Shown here piece by piece: positions 37,293 through 46,397 of a stretch of 64,000 nucleotides of DNA. Each line of letters opens with the position of its first letter. Positions within the stretch are counted from its first letter, which is position 1. Below the pieces are notes generated by a model. It made no database searches. It had not been told where the DNA came from and saw only the letters and a program-made list of their open reading frames with translations. This DNA is from Microvirga thermotolerans. GTDB lineage: Bacteria; Pseudomonadota; Alphaproteobacteria; Rhizobiales; Beijerinckiaceae. Position numbers and translations under genes: made by a program. The DNA lies in assembly GCF_009363855.1 (NCBI RefSeq), contig NZ_CP045423.1:1270001-1334000 (forward strand), given 5' to 3'.

Positions 37293-37847
37293 TCAGGCCT
37301 TCGGCCTGCCCCGTTTCAGGTGCTCGTCGAGGCGCGGCATGATCTCGACGAAGTTGCAGGGGCGATGGCGGTAGTCGAGCTGGGACGAGAGGATGCCGTC
37401 CCACGCGTCCCTGCACGCGCCGGGGGAGCCCGGCAGCACGAACACGAAGGTCGTGCCGACAAGCCCCGCCGTGGCGCGGGACTGGATCGTCGAGGTGCCG
37501 ATCTTGTCGAAGCTGATGCGGTGGAAGACCGCCGAGAATCCGTCCATGCGCTTGTCGAAGAGCGGCTCGATGGCCTCCGGCGTCACGTCCCGGCCCGTGA
37601 AGCCGGTGCCGCCGGTGGTGATGACGGCATCGACCGCAGGATCGTCCGCCCAGCCCCGCACCTTCGCGCGGATCGCGTCCACGTCGTCCGGCACGATGGC
37701 CCGGTCGGCCAGCCGGTGCCCGGCCCGGGTGAGGCGCTCGACGAGGGTGTCGCCCGACCTGTCGTCGGCGGGCGAGCGGGTGTCCGAGACGGTCAGGACC
37801 GCGATGGACAGGGGAACGAAGGGAAGCGTCTCGTCGATGCCGGGCAT
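37293..37847 (-). CDS. moaB: Molybdenum cofactor biosynthesis protein MoaB/Mog
   Basis: The 184-residue protein has the MPT-binding fold motif TTGGTGFTGRDVTPEAI (about residues 76-92), DTRSPADDRSGDTL and a C-terminal FVFVLPGSPGACRDAW. MoaB-type proteins adenylate molybdopterin in molybdenum cofactor synthesis. ATG at 37847 is chosen; an upstream frame extends into a GC-rich leader with no other evidence. Confidence 0.93.
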   Translation of the reverse strand: MPGIDETLPFVPLSIAVLTVSDTRSPADDRSGDTLVERLTRAGHRLADRAIVPDDVDAIRAKVRGWADDPAVDAVITTGGTGFTGRDVTPEAIEPLFDKRMDGFSAVFHRISFDKIGTSTIQSRATAGLVGTTFVFVLPGSPGACRDAWDGILSSQLDYRHRPCNFVEIMPRLDEHLKRGRPKA

Positions 37848-37930
37848 GGGAAGCGTCTCGCGTTCGGTCCGGTCTACCGCTCCTGCGCGACGCAATCCAG
37901 CGGAAGTCAGGCGATGGAGGAACGAGGGGC

Positions 37931-37957
37931 GCACCTTCCCTCCCCCTTGCGGGGAGA
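37931..37957. repeat. Short palindrome of the CTCCCC-GCAA type
   Basis: CCCTCCCCC-TTGC-GGGGAGAGGG upstream of moaB, an inverted repeat sequence frequently seen between genes in Rhizobiales. Confidence 0.45.
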
Positions 37958-38051
37958 GGGTGTGGCGGCGCTTTCCGTGAAACCCGTGATCCGCGGGGGG
38001 CGAATTTATGCCGAAAGCATCCGGCTCCGGCGGAAGCGAAAAGGCGCGTTC

Positions 38052-38909
38052 CTAGAGCCGGCTCGCCCGGAAGGTATCGCAGGCCTGGATCTTGCCGGTC
38101 TTGAGGCCTGTCATCAGCCAGCGCACCCGCTGCTCCGAGGAGCCGTGGGTGAAGCTGTCGGGCACCACGCGGCCCTGGCTCTGCTTCTGCAGGCGGTCGT
38201 CGCCGATGGCCTCCGCCGCCGCGATCGCCTCCTCCACGTCGCCCTGCTCCAGGGACTGCCAGCGCTGCTGCGAGTGGTGCGCCCAGACGCCGGCGAGGCA
38301 GTCGGCCATCAGCTCGACGCGGACGGAGAGCTGGTTGCGCTCGGCCGTTCCCACCTCCTGCTGGCGCGCCTGGACGCGGGGCAGGATGTCGAGCTGGTTC
38401 TCCACGTGGTGGCCGACCTCGTGGGCGATCACGTAGGCATAGGCGAAGTCGCCGCCCGCGCGGAAGCGCTGCTGCATCTCCTGGAAGAAGGAGAGGTCGA
38501 TATAGACGGTCTGGTCCAGGGGGCAGTAGAACGGCCCCATGGCGGATTGGGCGGCGCCGCAGCCGGAACGCGTCGCGCCGGAGAAGAGCACGAGCTTCGG
38601 CGGCTTGTACGGCCGGTTCGCCTGCTGGGGCAGGACCGCCCCCCACACGTCCTCCGTGTTGCCGAGGATCGCCGCCGCGAAGCGGCCCATCTCGTCCTGG
38701 GGCGTGCCCTGCCGGCCCTGCTGCTGCTGGTAGCCGCCCTGGTTGGCGATCATCTCGGCACCGCCGATGAGCAGGCGCGGGTCGATGCCGAGCGCCCAGC
38801 CGATGAGGCCGAGCACCACGATCGTGCCGATCCCCAGGCCTCCCGCGCCTCCGGGAATCCCGCGGCGGTCTTCCACATTGGATGAGGTTCGAAAATCTTC
38901 CCAGCGCAT
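38052..38909 (-). CDS. YpfJ-family neutral zinc metallopeptidase
   Basis: The 285-residue protein has one N-terminal membrane helix (about residues 27-46), a Gln-rich linker (58-67), and the Zn site HEVGHH (H163, E164, H167) with a later conserved Glu region ELMADCLAGVW. The CGAAQSAMGPFYCP segment is typical of this uncharacterised family. It is probably membrane-anchored with its catalytic domain in the periplasm. Confidence 0.92.
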   Translation of the reverse strand: MRWEDFRTSSNVEDRRGIPGGAGGLGIGTIVVLGLIGWALGIDPRLLIGGAEMIANQGGYQQQQGRQGTPQDEMGRFAAAILGNTEDVWGAVLPQQANRPYKPPKLVLFSGATRSGCGAAQSAMGPFYCPLDQTVYIDLSFFQEMQQRFRAGGDFAYAYVIAHEVGHHVENQLDILPRVQARQQEVGTAERNQLSVRVELMADCLAGVWAHHSQQRWQSLEQGDVEEAIAAAEAIGDDRLQKQSQGRVVPDSFTHGSSEQRVRWLMTGLKTGKIQACDTFRASRL

Positions 38910-38996
38910 GATCCGCCCTCGTGAGGCGTCAGCCGCCCCGGTGAAGCGATAAAGCTGGAGTGCGCGGACCGGTTCCGCAAGAGCGTGGCCGTTCCC

Positions 38997-39845
38997 CTAC
39001 TCCCGCCCGTCGAGCGCCCGGCGCAGGGCCTGGAAATCCCGCCATCCGAGCCGCTTCTGGAGCGGCTGGCGCAGCAGATAGGCCGGGTGCAGGGTCGGCA
39101 GGGCCCTGATCTCGCGGCCTTCCTCGGTCCTGTAGGTGAACCAGCGGCCGCGGGTCCGCAGGATGCCGTCCTTGACGTCGAGGAGGTTCTGGGCCGCCGG
39201 TCCGCCGAGGCAGAGGAGGAATTCCGGCGCCGCAAGCTCGATCTGCCGCGCGATGAAGGGCTTGCAGATCGCCACCTCCTGCGGGGTCGGCGTGCGGTTG
39301 CCCGGCGGGCGCCAGGGCACGATGTTCGCGACATAGACCTGCGTGCGGTCGAGACCGATGGCGGCGAGCATCCGGTCGAGGAGCTGGCCCGAGCGGCCCA
39401 TGAACGGCTTGCCGATCCGGTCCTCGTCGGCTCCCGGTGCTTCGCCCACCAGCATCACGCGGCCCTGCGGGTTGCCGTCGGCGAAGGCGAGGTTCTTGGC
39501 GCTGAACTTCAGCGCGCAGCCCTCGAAGCCGGCGAGCAGGCCTTCCAGCTCCTCCAGGGACTGCGCGTGGCGCGCGAGCTCGCGGGCGAGATGGGCGGCG
39601 TCCTCCGGCGTCCCCGCGGCCGCCATGGGCAGGGGACGGGCGGGCGTGGCGGGCGGCGGCGCGGGAGTGCCGCTCTGCCGCTGGGCGGGGGCGCGGGCAT
39701 CGGACGGACGCTCCTGGGGCGGGGGCGAGGCCGCCTCCGCGAAGCGGTCGTGCGGGGCCTCGTCCAGGGCAAGATCCACCCCCGCCTCGACATGGAAGTC
39801 GAGGAGCGCCTGCAGGGCTTCGCGATCGGGGGGCATGTCCGCCAT
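38997..39845 (-). CDS. Uracil-DNA glycosylase, family-4-like but with incomplete Fe-S cysteine set
   Basis: The 282-residue protein has a Pro/Ala-rich, low-complexity N-terminal extension (residues 30-80) and a glycosylase core: GEAPGADEDRIGKPF (134-148), YVANIVPWRPPGNR (171-184) and LPTLHPAYLLRQP (249-261). Standard family 4 enzymes ligate a 4Fe-4S cluster with CxxC plus two later cysteines; here only C110 and C194 occupy those positions, while the NIVKC cysteine is Trp179. It therefore probably lacks the cluster. Function in base-excision repair is inferred. Confidence 0.88.
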   Translation of the reverse strand: MADMPPDREALQALLDFHVEAGVDLALDEAPHDRFAEAASPPPQERPSDARAPAQRQSGTPAPPPATPARPLPMAAAGTPEDAAHLARELARHAQSLEELEGLLAGFEGCALKFSAKNLAFADGNPQGRVMLVGEAPGADEDRIGKPFMGRSGQLLDRMLAAIGLDRTQVYVANIVPWRPPGNRTPTPQEVAICKPFIARQIELAAPEFLLCLGGPAAQNLLDVKDGILRTRGRWFTYRTEEGREIRALPTLHPAYLLRQPLQKRLGWRDFQALRRALDGRE

Positions 39846-39911
39846 GGAGCCTATGTAAGCATCCGGGAAGGCGCGGACAACTCGGGCCGCCGGAAGGCGG
39901 CGGCCCTTCGG

Positions 39912-40460
39912 TCAGGCCGTCAGGTCGAACAGGGTGGGGCTTTCGTCCCGCCGCGCGCCCTCGATGGCGAGGAGGCGGCGCTTGGTTCCGGCGCCGCCGT
40001 TCGCCGAGAAGCCGCCGAGCTTCCCGCCCGCCGCCACCACCCGGTGGCACGGCACGATGACGGGGAAGGGGTTGCGCCCGAGGGCCTGGCCGATGAGCCG
40101 CGGATTGCCGACCCGGAGCCTCGCGGCGATCTCGCCGTAGGTCATGACCCGGCCGGGCGGGATCGTGCGGGCGATCTCGTAGACGTGGCGGTGGAGGTCC
40201 GGCACCCCCTCCATGTCGAGCACGGCGCCGGAGAAGTCCCGGGCCTCGCCTTCGAGAAGGGCGACGGCATCGGCGACGACGCTCCGGAGCGTCGGCGGGG
40301 GAGGGGCCTCCGCCGCCCCGGGAAACCGGCGGGCCAGGCGGGCGCGGGTCCCGGCCGCGTCTCCCTCCGGCAGCTGGAAGCCCGCGATGCCTCTCCCGTT
40401 CCATGCCAGCCCGCAGGGGCCGATGGCCGTCTCGAAGATCGTGAAGGCGCTTGCCGTCAT
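39912..40460 (-). CDS. ogt: O6-alkylguanine-DNA alkyltransferase (Ogt-like)
   Basis: The 182-residue protein carries the acceptor site IVPCHRVV (C138), preceded by PPGRVMTYGEIAARLRVGNPRLIGQALGRNP and followed by GKLGGFSANGG..TKRRLLAIEGA, the full DNA-binding core of the family. It transfers alkyl groups from O6-alkylguanine to its own Cys. Start ATG 40460. It lies 66 nt after the uracil-DNA glycosylase gene start region on the same strand. Confidence 0.95.
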   Translation of the reverse strand: MTASAFTIFETAIGPCGLAWNGRGIAGFQLPEGDAAGTRARLARRFPGAAEAPPPPTLRSVVADAVALLEGEARDFSGAVLDMEGVPDLHRHVYEIARTIPPGRVMTYGEIAARLRVGNPRLIGQALGRNPFPVIVPCHRVVAAGGKLGGFSANGGAGTKRRLLAIEGARRDESPTLFDLTA

Positions 40461-40676
40461 GGTCGCTGCTCCCGTCCCGGCTGCGGTCCCGGTCCTCGGG
40501 ACCGGGATGCCGCCATCATGAACCGCCCGGCCGCGCCCGCAACCCGATTCCTGCCGCCCGGTCCGCCGGCGCAGGGCGCTTGCCCCTCCCCCTCCTTCCC
40601 GAAGATTGGGGGCCGCTGCACGCGGCACCTTCCAGCGGCGGCGCATCGGAGGTAGGAGACCTTCATAACGAAGAGG

Positions 40677-40716
40677 TTGAGAAACTCCATAGATGGTTCA
40701 TATGTAAACTATCTAT
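40677..40716 (+). promoter_or_regulatory. Promoter with overlapping AT-rich dyad for the ETF-QO gene
   Basis: TTGAGA (40677-40682) with an 18-nt spacer to TATGTA (40701-40706) fits a sigma70-type promoter. Over its -10 lies an imperfect dyad: ATAGAT (40689-40694) ... CATATG centre ... ATCTAT (40711-40716), with GTT and AAC arms. It stands out in GC-rich surroundings and ends 29 nt before the start codon, so it may be a repressor operator. Confidence 0.6.
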
Positions 40717-40745
40717 CGGGGACACCGCGCATCAGGAGGAGATCC

Positions 40746-42410
40746 ATGGCCGAGCTGCCAGCCCGTGAATCGATGGAGTTCGACGTCGTCGTCGTCGGCG
40801 CCGGCCCTGCGGGCCTGGCCGCCGCCATCCGCTTGAAGCAGGACGCTGCGGAACGGGGCGCCGAGGTGTCCGTGGTGGTGGTGGAGAAGGGCTCCGAGGT
40901 GGGCGCCCACATCCTCTCCGGCGCGGTGATCGACCCGATCGGCCTCGACGCCCTCCTGCCCGAATGGCGCACGGATCCGGACCGTCCGCTCCGGACGCAG
41001 GTGACCGCCGACGAATTCCTGTATCTGGGCCATGCGGGCGGCATCCGCCTTCCCAACCTGTTCATGCCCAGGCTCATGAACAACCACGGCAACTTCGTCG
41101 GCTCGCTCGGCAACGTCGCCCGCTATCTCGGCCGCAAGGCGGAGGAGCTCGGCGTCGAGATCTATCCGGGCTTCCCCGCGGCGGAGGTCCTGATCGAGGA
41201 CGGCAAGGTGGTGGGCGTCGCCACCGGCGACATGGGCATCGGCCGGGACGGCCGGCCCAATGCCAACTTCACGCGCGGCATGGAGCTGCGCGCCAGGTAC
41301 ACCATCTTCGCGGAAGGGGCGCGCGGCTCCCTCACCAAGCAGATGATCGACCGCTTCCGCCTCAACCAGGGACGCGATCACCAGAAGTACGGCATCGGCA
41401 TCAAGGAGCTCTGGCAGGTGCGGCCGGAGAACTTCCGGCCGGGCCTCGTGCGCCACTCCATGGGCTGGCCGCTGCCCAACAACGCGGGCGGCGGCTCCTG
41501 GCTCTACCATTTCGACGACAACCTCGTGTCCGTCGGCTTCGTGGTGCACCTCAACTACAAGAATCCGACCCTTTCGCCCTTCGACGAGTTCCAGCGATTC
41601 AAGACGCACCCGATGGTGCGCGACGTGTTCGAGGGCGCGAAGCGCATCGGCTACGGCGCGCGCGCCATCATGGAGGGCGGCTGGCAGTCGGTGCCGCGCC
41701 TGTCCTTCCCCGGCGGCTGCCTGGTGGGCGATTCGGCGGGCTTCGTGAACGTGCCGCGCATCAAGGGCAGCCACAACGCGATCCTCTCGGGCATGCTCTG
41801 CGCCGACCACGTCTTCGAGGCCCTGCAGGCCGGCCGCGCCCACGACGAGGTGGCCTCCTACGAGGAGGCCTGGCGCTCCTCGCCGATCGGGTACGACCTC
41901 AAGCGCGTGCGCAACGTGAAGCCGCTCTGGTCGCGCTACGGCACGGCGGCGGGCGTGGCGCTCGGCGGTCTCGACATGTGGATGACGGAGCTGTTCGGCT
42001 GGTCGCCCTTCGGCACCATGAAGCACGGCAAGCCGGACCACGAATGCCTGCTGCCGCTCTCCCAGGTGAAGCCGATCAGGTATCCGAAGCCGGACGGGGT
42101 GCTCACCTTCGACAGGCTCTCCTCGGTGTTCCTGTCGAACACCAACCACGAGGAGGACCAGCCGGTCCATCTGCAGGTCAGGGACATGGGCCTGCAGAAG
42201 GCGTCCGAGCACGACGTCTACGGCGGCCCCTCGCAGCGCTACTGCCCGGCGGGCGTCTACGAATGGGTCGAGGGCGAAGGCGGCCTGCGCTACCAGATCA
42301 ACGCGCAGAACTGCGTCCACTGCAAGACCTGCGACATCAAGGATCCGAACCAGAACATCAACTGGGTCACTCCCGAGGGCGGCGGCGGGCCGAACTACGT
42401 GAACATGTGA
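40746..42410 (+). CDS. etfD: Electron transfer flavoprotein-ubiquinone oxidoreductase
   Basis: Passes electrons from ETF (from fatty acid and amino acid oxidation) to ubiquinone at the membrane. The 554-residue protein has the FAD motif GAGPAGLAAAIRLK (residues 18-31), membrane-facing ubiquinone-binding segments, and 4Fe-4S ligands C500, C523, C526 and C529 (CVHCKTC). The ATG at 40746 has AGGAGG 6 nt upstream. Confidence 0.97.
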   Translation: MAELPARESMEFDVVVVGAGPAGLAAAIRLKQDAAERGAEVSVVVVEKGSEVGAHILSGAVIDPIGLDALLPEWRTDPDRPLRTQVTADEFLYLGHAGGIRLPNLFMPRLMNNHGNFVGSLGNVARYLGRKAEELGVEIYPGFPAAEVLIEDGKVVGVATGDMGIGRDGRPNANFTRGMELRARYTIFAEGARGSLTKQMIDRFRLNQGRDHQKYGIGIKELWQVRPENFRPGLVRHSMGWPLPNNAGGGSWLYHFDDNLVSVGFVVHLNYKNPTLSPFDEFQRFKTHPMVRDVFEGAKRIGYGARAIMEGGWQSVPRLSFPGGCLVGDSAGFVNVPRIKGSHNAILSGMLCADHVFEALQAGRAHDEVASYEEAWRSSPIGYDLKRVRNVKPLWSRYGTAAGVALGGLDMWMTELFGWSPFGTMKHGKPDHECLLPLSQVKPIRYPKPDGVLTFDRLSSVFLSNTNHEEDQPVHLQVRDMGLQKASEHDVYGGPSQRYCPAGVYEWVEGEGGLRYQINAQNCVHCKTCDIKDPNQNINWVTPEGGGGPNYVNM

Positions 42411-42749
42411 GGCGGACGCCCTGCAAAGCGTTTTCCGTCGCTCCGGGACGGACCATGCGAGGGGGAACCCATGAACGTCGACGGATCGGAATGGGAAGCT
42501 GCGGCAGCCGCCGCGCTCTCTCCTTCAATGTCGCGGTCATGGGTTCCGGGCCCGCGCCCGTAGGCGCGTCCCGGAATGACGGAGCGCGATCCGGCGGCGA
42601 TAAGTCTCTGCTTCACGAGACATTTACCTTCGCCAGCGGCAATGTTCCCCTTGCCGCAGGCGCGGCGAGACGCCATTCTCCGGCCTGATTTGGCGCACAT
42701 CTGTCCTGGGATCTCCTCCCCGGATGCGCGATGATTGGAGCAGCACTGA
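42411..42749. other. Intergenic region with one palindromic repeat
   Basis: A 339-nt stretch between two rightward genes. Apart from the repeat at 42536-42580, I see no gene supported by a ribosome binding site or a recognisable product. Confidence 0.5.
42536..42580 (+). repeat. Extragenic palindrome, TTCCGGG-type, copy 1
   Basis: Arms GTCAT..TTCCGGG and CCCGGAATGAC enclose a GC-rich loop. The reverse complement matches the copies at 50262-50306 and 50359-50404. Confidence 0.75.
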
Positions 42750-44576
42750 GTGCCAACCGTTGACATGTTCCCGGCCCGCAAAGGCCTGCCTGCGCTTGTG
42801 TTTGCGGCATTCGGCTTCCTGGCGGCGCCAGCCCTGGCCGCCAATCCCGATCCGAGCGAGGCGTTGCAGCCGGCCCAGAGCCTCGAAGGCAATTTCCTGG
42901 CGGCCTACGTCGCCGGCGCGGCCCACGACACCACCGCGGCCACGATCTTCTTCCGCGAGGCGATCCAGGAGGACCCGCGCAACCAGGATCTCCTGGAGCG
43001 CGCCTTCGTCGCCTTCCTGGCGAACGGCTCGATGAACGAGGCCTATCGCGCGGCGGAGCGCCTGTCCTCCCGCGACGGCTCGAACAATCTCGCGCGCTTC
43101 GCCCTCGCGGTGCAGGCGCTCAGGACGAAGAAGTATTCGGATGCGCGCGCCAAGCTCACCGTGCGCGGCCGCCCGGCCGACCTGACCGCGACGCTCCTCA
43201 CCGCCTGGGCCTATGCGGGCGCGAAGGACGGCAAGCAGGCCCTCGCGACCGTGGACAAGCTCAAGAGCGAGCGCGCCTTCAACCAGTTCCGGGAATATCA
43301 CGCCGCCCTCATCGCCGACGTGACCGGCAACCCGGCCGAGGCGGAGAAGCGCTTCAAGGCGGCCTATTCGGGCGAGCGCAACACCCTCCAGGTGGTGGAC
43401 GCCTATGCCCGCTTCCTCGCCAAGCGCGGACGGCGCGACGAGGCGCTCGAACTCTACAGGACCTTCGACGAGACGGTGCCCCGCCATCCGGCCGTGCGCG
43501 CGGCCATGGCGGCGCTGAAGGAGGGCAAGCCCCTCGGGCCGACCGTGACCACCGCCCAGGAGGGGGCCGCGGAGCTGCTCTACGGCCTCGGCGTCGTCGG
43601 CAACAGCCAGGGCGACGAGCTGACCGCGATCATCTACCTGCGGCTCGGCCTCGATCTCGATCCCGACCATGCGCTCGCCCTCGTCACCCTCGGCGACGTC
43701 TACGAGCGGCTGAAGCAGTACGACCAGGCGAACGCCGTCTTCTCCCGCGTGCCGAAGGACTCTCCCGTGCGCGTCAGCGCGGACATCGCCATCGGCCAGA
43801 ACTACGAGCTTCTGGGCCGCAGCGCCGAGGCGGAGAGCTATCTCAAGGCGCTCATGGAGAAGCATCCCAACGAGGTCGAGGTGGTGATGGCGCTCGGCAA
43901 CGTGCAGCGCTCCCGCAAGCAGTTCGCGGAGGCCGCCGAGACCTACGACAAGGCCATCAAGCTCGTCGGCACGCCGGAGCGCGGCCACTGGATCCTGTTC
44001 TTCTACCGCGGCACCTCCTACGAGCGCGCCAAGCAGTGGGACAAGGCGGAGGCGGACCTGAAGAAGGCGCTGGAGCTGGTGCCGGACACGCTGCCCCAGG
44101 GCAAGGCGCAGGTGCTCAACTATCTCGCCTATTCCTGGGTCGACCGGAACGAGAACATCGACGAGGCCTTCAGGATGCTCACCCGCGCCGTGGAGCTCGC
44201 CCCGCGCGACGGCATGATCATCGACTCCCTCGGCTGGGCCTATTACCGCATGGGCCGCTACGACGACGCGGTGCGCGAGCTCGAGAAGGCGGTGGAGCTG
44301 AAGGCGGGCGACCCGGTGATCAACGACCATCTGGGCGACGCCTACTGGAAGACCGGGCGCAGGCTCGAGGCGCGTTTCCAGTGGAACCACGCCAAGGACT
44401 CCAATCCGGAGCACGAGGATCTGGTGAAGATCCTCCAGAAGATCGACAAGGGGCTGGACGAGGTGTCCTCCGCGACGCCCTCTTCTCCGCCCGCGTCGGA
44501 ACCCGCGCCCGCGCCCTCCGCCCCCGCTGCGGAAGGCGCCCCACCCGCCGCACCGGCAGGCGAGAACGGCGGTTAG
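42750..44576 (+). CDS. Exported tetratricopeptide-repeat protein
   Basis: A 608-residue precursor with a signal peptide (cleavage near ALA-AN) and about ten TPR units across residues 45-560 (for example AIIYLRLGLDLDPDHALALVTLGDVYERLKQYDQANAVF), ending in a Pro/Ala-rich tail. It resembles the alphaproteobacterial periplasmic TPR proteins sometimes annotated as lipoprotein-like assembly factors; partner unknown. Start is a GTG at 42750, or the ATG at 42765. A clear terminator follows. Confidence 0.9.
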   Translation: MPTVDMFPARKGLPALVFAAFGFLAAPALAANPDPSEALQPAQSLEGNFLAAYVAGAAHDTTAATIFFREAIQEDPRNQDLLERAFVAFLANGSMNEAYRAAERLSSRDGSNNLARFALAVQALRTKKYSDARAKLTVRGRPADLTATLLTAWAYAGAKDGKQALATVDKLKSERAFNQFREYHAALIADVTGNPAEAEKRFKAAYSGERNTLQVVDAYARFLAKRGRRDEALELYRTFDETVPRHPAVRAAMAALKEGKPLGPTVTTAQEGAAELLYGLGVVGNSQGDELTAIIYLRLGLDLDPDHALALVTLGDVYERLKQYDQANAVFSRVPKDSPVRVSADIAIGQNYELLGRSAEAESYLKALMEKHPNEVEVVMALGNVQRSRKQFAEAAETYDKAIKLVGTPERGHWILFFYRGTSYERAKQWDKAEADLKKALELVPDTLPQGKAQVLNYLAYSWVDRNENIDEAFRMLTRAVELAPRDGMIIDSLGWAYYRMGRYDDAVRELEKAVELKAGDPVINDHLGDAYWKTGRRLEARFQWNHAKDSNPEHEDLVKILQKIDKGLDEVSSATPSSPPASEPAPAPSAPAAEGAPPAAPAGENGG

Positions 44577-44619
44577 CTCGCTCGAAGAACAGAAGCGAGG
44601 CGGATATCGGATTCGGGAG

Positions 44620-44642
44620 GAGGCGCCGTGCGGCGCCTCTTT
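44620..44642 (+). terminator. Rho-independent terminator after the TPR gene
   Basis: Perfect 8-bp stem GAGGCGCC / GGCGCCTC with a 4-nt loop followed by TTTCC, 43 nt past the stop. Confidence 0.85.
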
Positions 44643-44663
44643 CCATGAGCGCCGCTCTCGGGC

Positions 44664-45548
44664 ATGGATCCGGACATGCCTCGTCCCCTCGCCACCCGCG
44701 CCCCGGCCAAGATCAACCTCACACTCCATGTGCTGGGGCGCCGCGCCGACGGCTATCACGAGCTCGAAAGCCTCGTCGCCTTCGCAGGAACGGGGGACGA
44801 TCTGAGCCTCGAACCCGGAGACGCGCTCGGGCTCGCCGTCAGGGGGCCCACCGCGACGCTTGCCGGGAGCGGGGACGGCAATCTCGTCCTGAAGGCCGCC
44901 CGGCTCCTGGCGGAGCGGGTCGAGGGGCTGCGCACCGGCACGTTCCATCTGGTCAAGCGCCTGCCCGTCGCGGCGGGGATCGGGGGCGGCTCCTCGGATG
45001 CGGCGGCGGCCCTGCGGCTTCTCGCCCGCCTGAACGGCCTGCCCCTGTCCGACCCGGCCCTGCGCGAGGCCGCGCGGCTCACGGGGGCGGACGTGCCCGT
45101 CTGCCTGGAGCCTCGGGCGCGCATGATGCGCGGCGCGGGGGAATTCGTGGGGCCTCCCGTGCGCCTGCCGCGGCTTCACGCGGTCCTCGTCAATCCGCGC
45201 GTGCCGGTCGAGACGCCGAGGGTGTTCCGGGAACTGGGCCTGCGGTCGGGCCGGGCGGCGGAGGGAGCGGCCCATCCGGAGCTTGGGGGAATGTCCGCAC
45301 CGGCTCTGCTGGATGCGCTCAAGGCGGCCCGCAACGACCTGGAGCCGCCCGCCCGGAGGCTCGAGCCCCTCGTCGGCGAGGCGCTGGAGCGGATCCGCGC
45401 AACGGCGGGCTGCCGTCTCGCGCGCATGTCGGGCTCGGGGGCGACCGTGTTCGGCCTCTACGGCGACCGCCCCGCCGCGGAGGCGGCCGCAGCCGCGATC
45501 CGCAGCGGCCGCCCGGACTGGTGGGTCAGGGCGACGATCCTGAGATGA
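44664..45548 (+). CDS. ispE: 4-diphosphocytidyl-2-C-methyl-D-erythritol kinase
   Basis: GHMP-family kinase of the MEP isoprenoid pathway. The 294-residue protein has the N-terminal substrate motif [22 protein letters not shown], the ATP loop [18 protein letters not shown] (about residues 95-112), and [11 protein letters not shown] near the C-terminus. The ATG at 44664 or the one at 44676 may start it. Convergent with metQ. Confidence 0.97.
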   Translation: MDPDMPRPLATRAPAKINLTLHVLGRRADGYHELESLVAFAGTGDDLSLEPGDALGLAVRGPTATLAGSGDGNLVLKAARLLAERVEGLRTGTFHLVKRLPVAAGIGGGSSDAAAALRLLARLNGLPLSDPALREAARLTGADVPVCLEPRARMMRGAGEFVGPPVRLPRLHAVLVNPRVPVETPRVFRELGLRSGRAAEGAAHPELGGMSAPALLDALKAARNDLEPPARRLEPLVGEALERIRATAGCRLARMSGSGATVFGLYGDRPAAEAAAAAIRSGRPDWWVRATILR

Positions 45549-45590
45549 TCGTCGCTTCTCCGGCGTCCGGGGCGGCCGTGTCTGCGGGGC

Positions 45591-46397
45591 TTACCAGGCG
45601 GGAATGATGGCGCCCTTGAAGCGGGTGTCGAGGAAGGCGGCGACCTCCGGCGACTGGTAGGCGGCCACGAAGGTCTTGATCTCCGGCCGGTTCTCCTCGC
45701 CCTGCCGCGCGGCGACGAAGTTCGCGTAAGGATTGCCCTCGCGCGCCTCCACGGCGATCGTGTCCTTGCGGATGTCGAGGCCGGCGTTGAGCGCGTGGTC
45801 GGTGTTGATCACCGCCGCATCGAGATCGGGCAGGGCGCGCGGCAGCTGCGCCGCATCGAGCTCGGAGATGACGATTCCCTTCGGGTTCTCGGCGATGTCG
45901 AGGAGGCTCGGCGAGAGACCCTTGCCCTCCTTCAGCCCGATCAGGCCCTGCGCGGCGAGGAGGTTGAGGGCGCGGCCGCCGTTGCTCGGATCGTTGGGGA
46001 TGCCGATCCTGGCGCCCTTGGGCAGCTCGGCCACGGCCTTGACCTTCTTGGAATAGAGGCCGATGGGCTGGACGAAGGTGAAGCCCACGGGAACGATCTT
46101 GTAGCCGCGCGCGGCGATCTGTGCGTCCAGATAGGGCTTGTGCTGGAAGGCGTTGGCGTCGAGGTCGCCGCGGGCCAGGGCCTCGTTGACCAGGGCGTAG
46201 TCCGAGAAGGGCACGAGCTGCACCGTGAGCCCCTTCGTCGCCGCGACCTTCTTCACGACCTGGGCGACCTCTTCCTCGGCGCCGGACATGACGCCGACCT
46301 TGATGGTCTGCTCGGCGGCGGCGGGCAATGTCGTGGCGAAGGCGGCGCTGACGACGAGGGCGGCGGAGAGAAGCGTGCGTCGGGTGACGGCGAACAT
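45591..46397 (-). CDS. metQ: Methionine-binding protein of the MetNIQ ABC transporter
   Basis: A 268-residue NlpA/MetQ-family solute-binding protein: signal peptide (cleavage near AAA-EQ), IKVGVMSGAEEEVAQVVKKVAATKGLTVQLVPFSDYALVNEALARGDLDANAFQHKPYLD, and VINTDHALNAGLD and ANFVAARQGEENRPEIKTFVAAYQS. There is no lipobox cysteine, so it should be a free periplasmic protein rather than a lipoprotein. The permease and ATPase (metI, metN) are not next to it. A SAM-II riboswitch lies about 200 nt upstream. Confidence 0.93.
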   Translation of the reverse strand: MFAVTRRTLLSAALVVSAAFATTLPAAAEQTIKVGVMSGAEEEVAQVVKKVAATKGLTVQLVPFSDYALVNEALARGDLDANAFQHKPYLDAQIAARGYKIVPVGFTFVQPIGLYSKKVKAVAELPKGARIGIPNDPSNGGRALNLLAAQGLIGLKEGKGLSPSLLDIAENPKGIVISELDAAQLPRALPDLDAAVINTDHALNAGLDIRKDTIAVEAREGNPYANFVAARQGEENRPEIKTFVAAYQSPEVAAFLDTRFKGAIIPAW

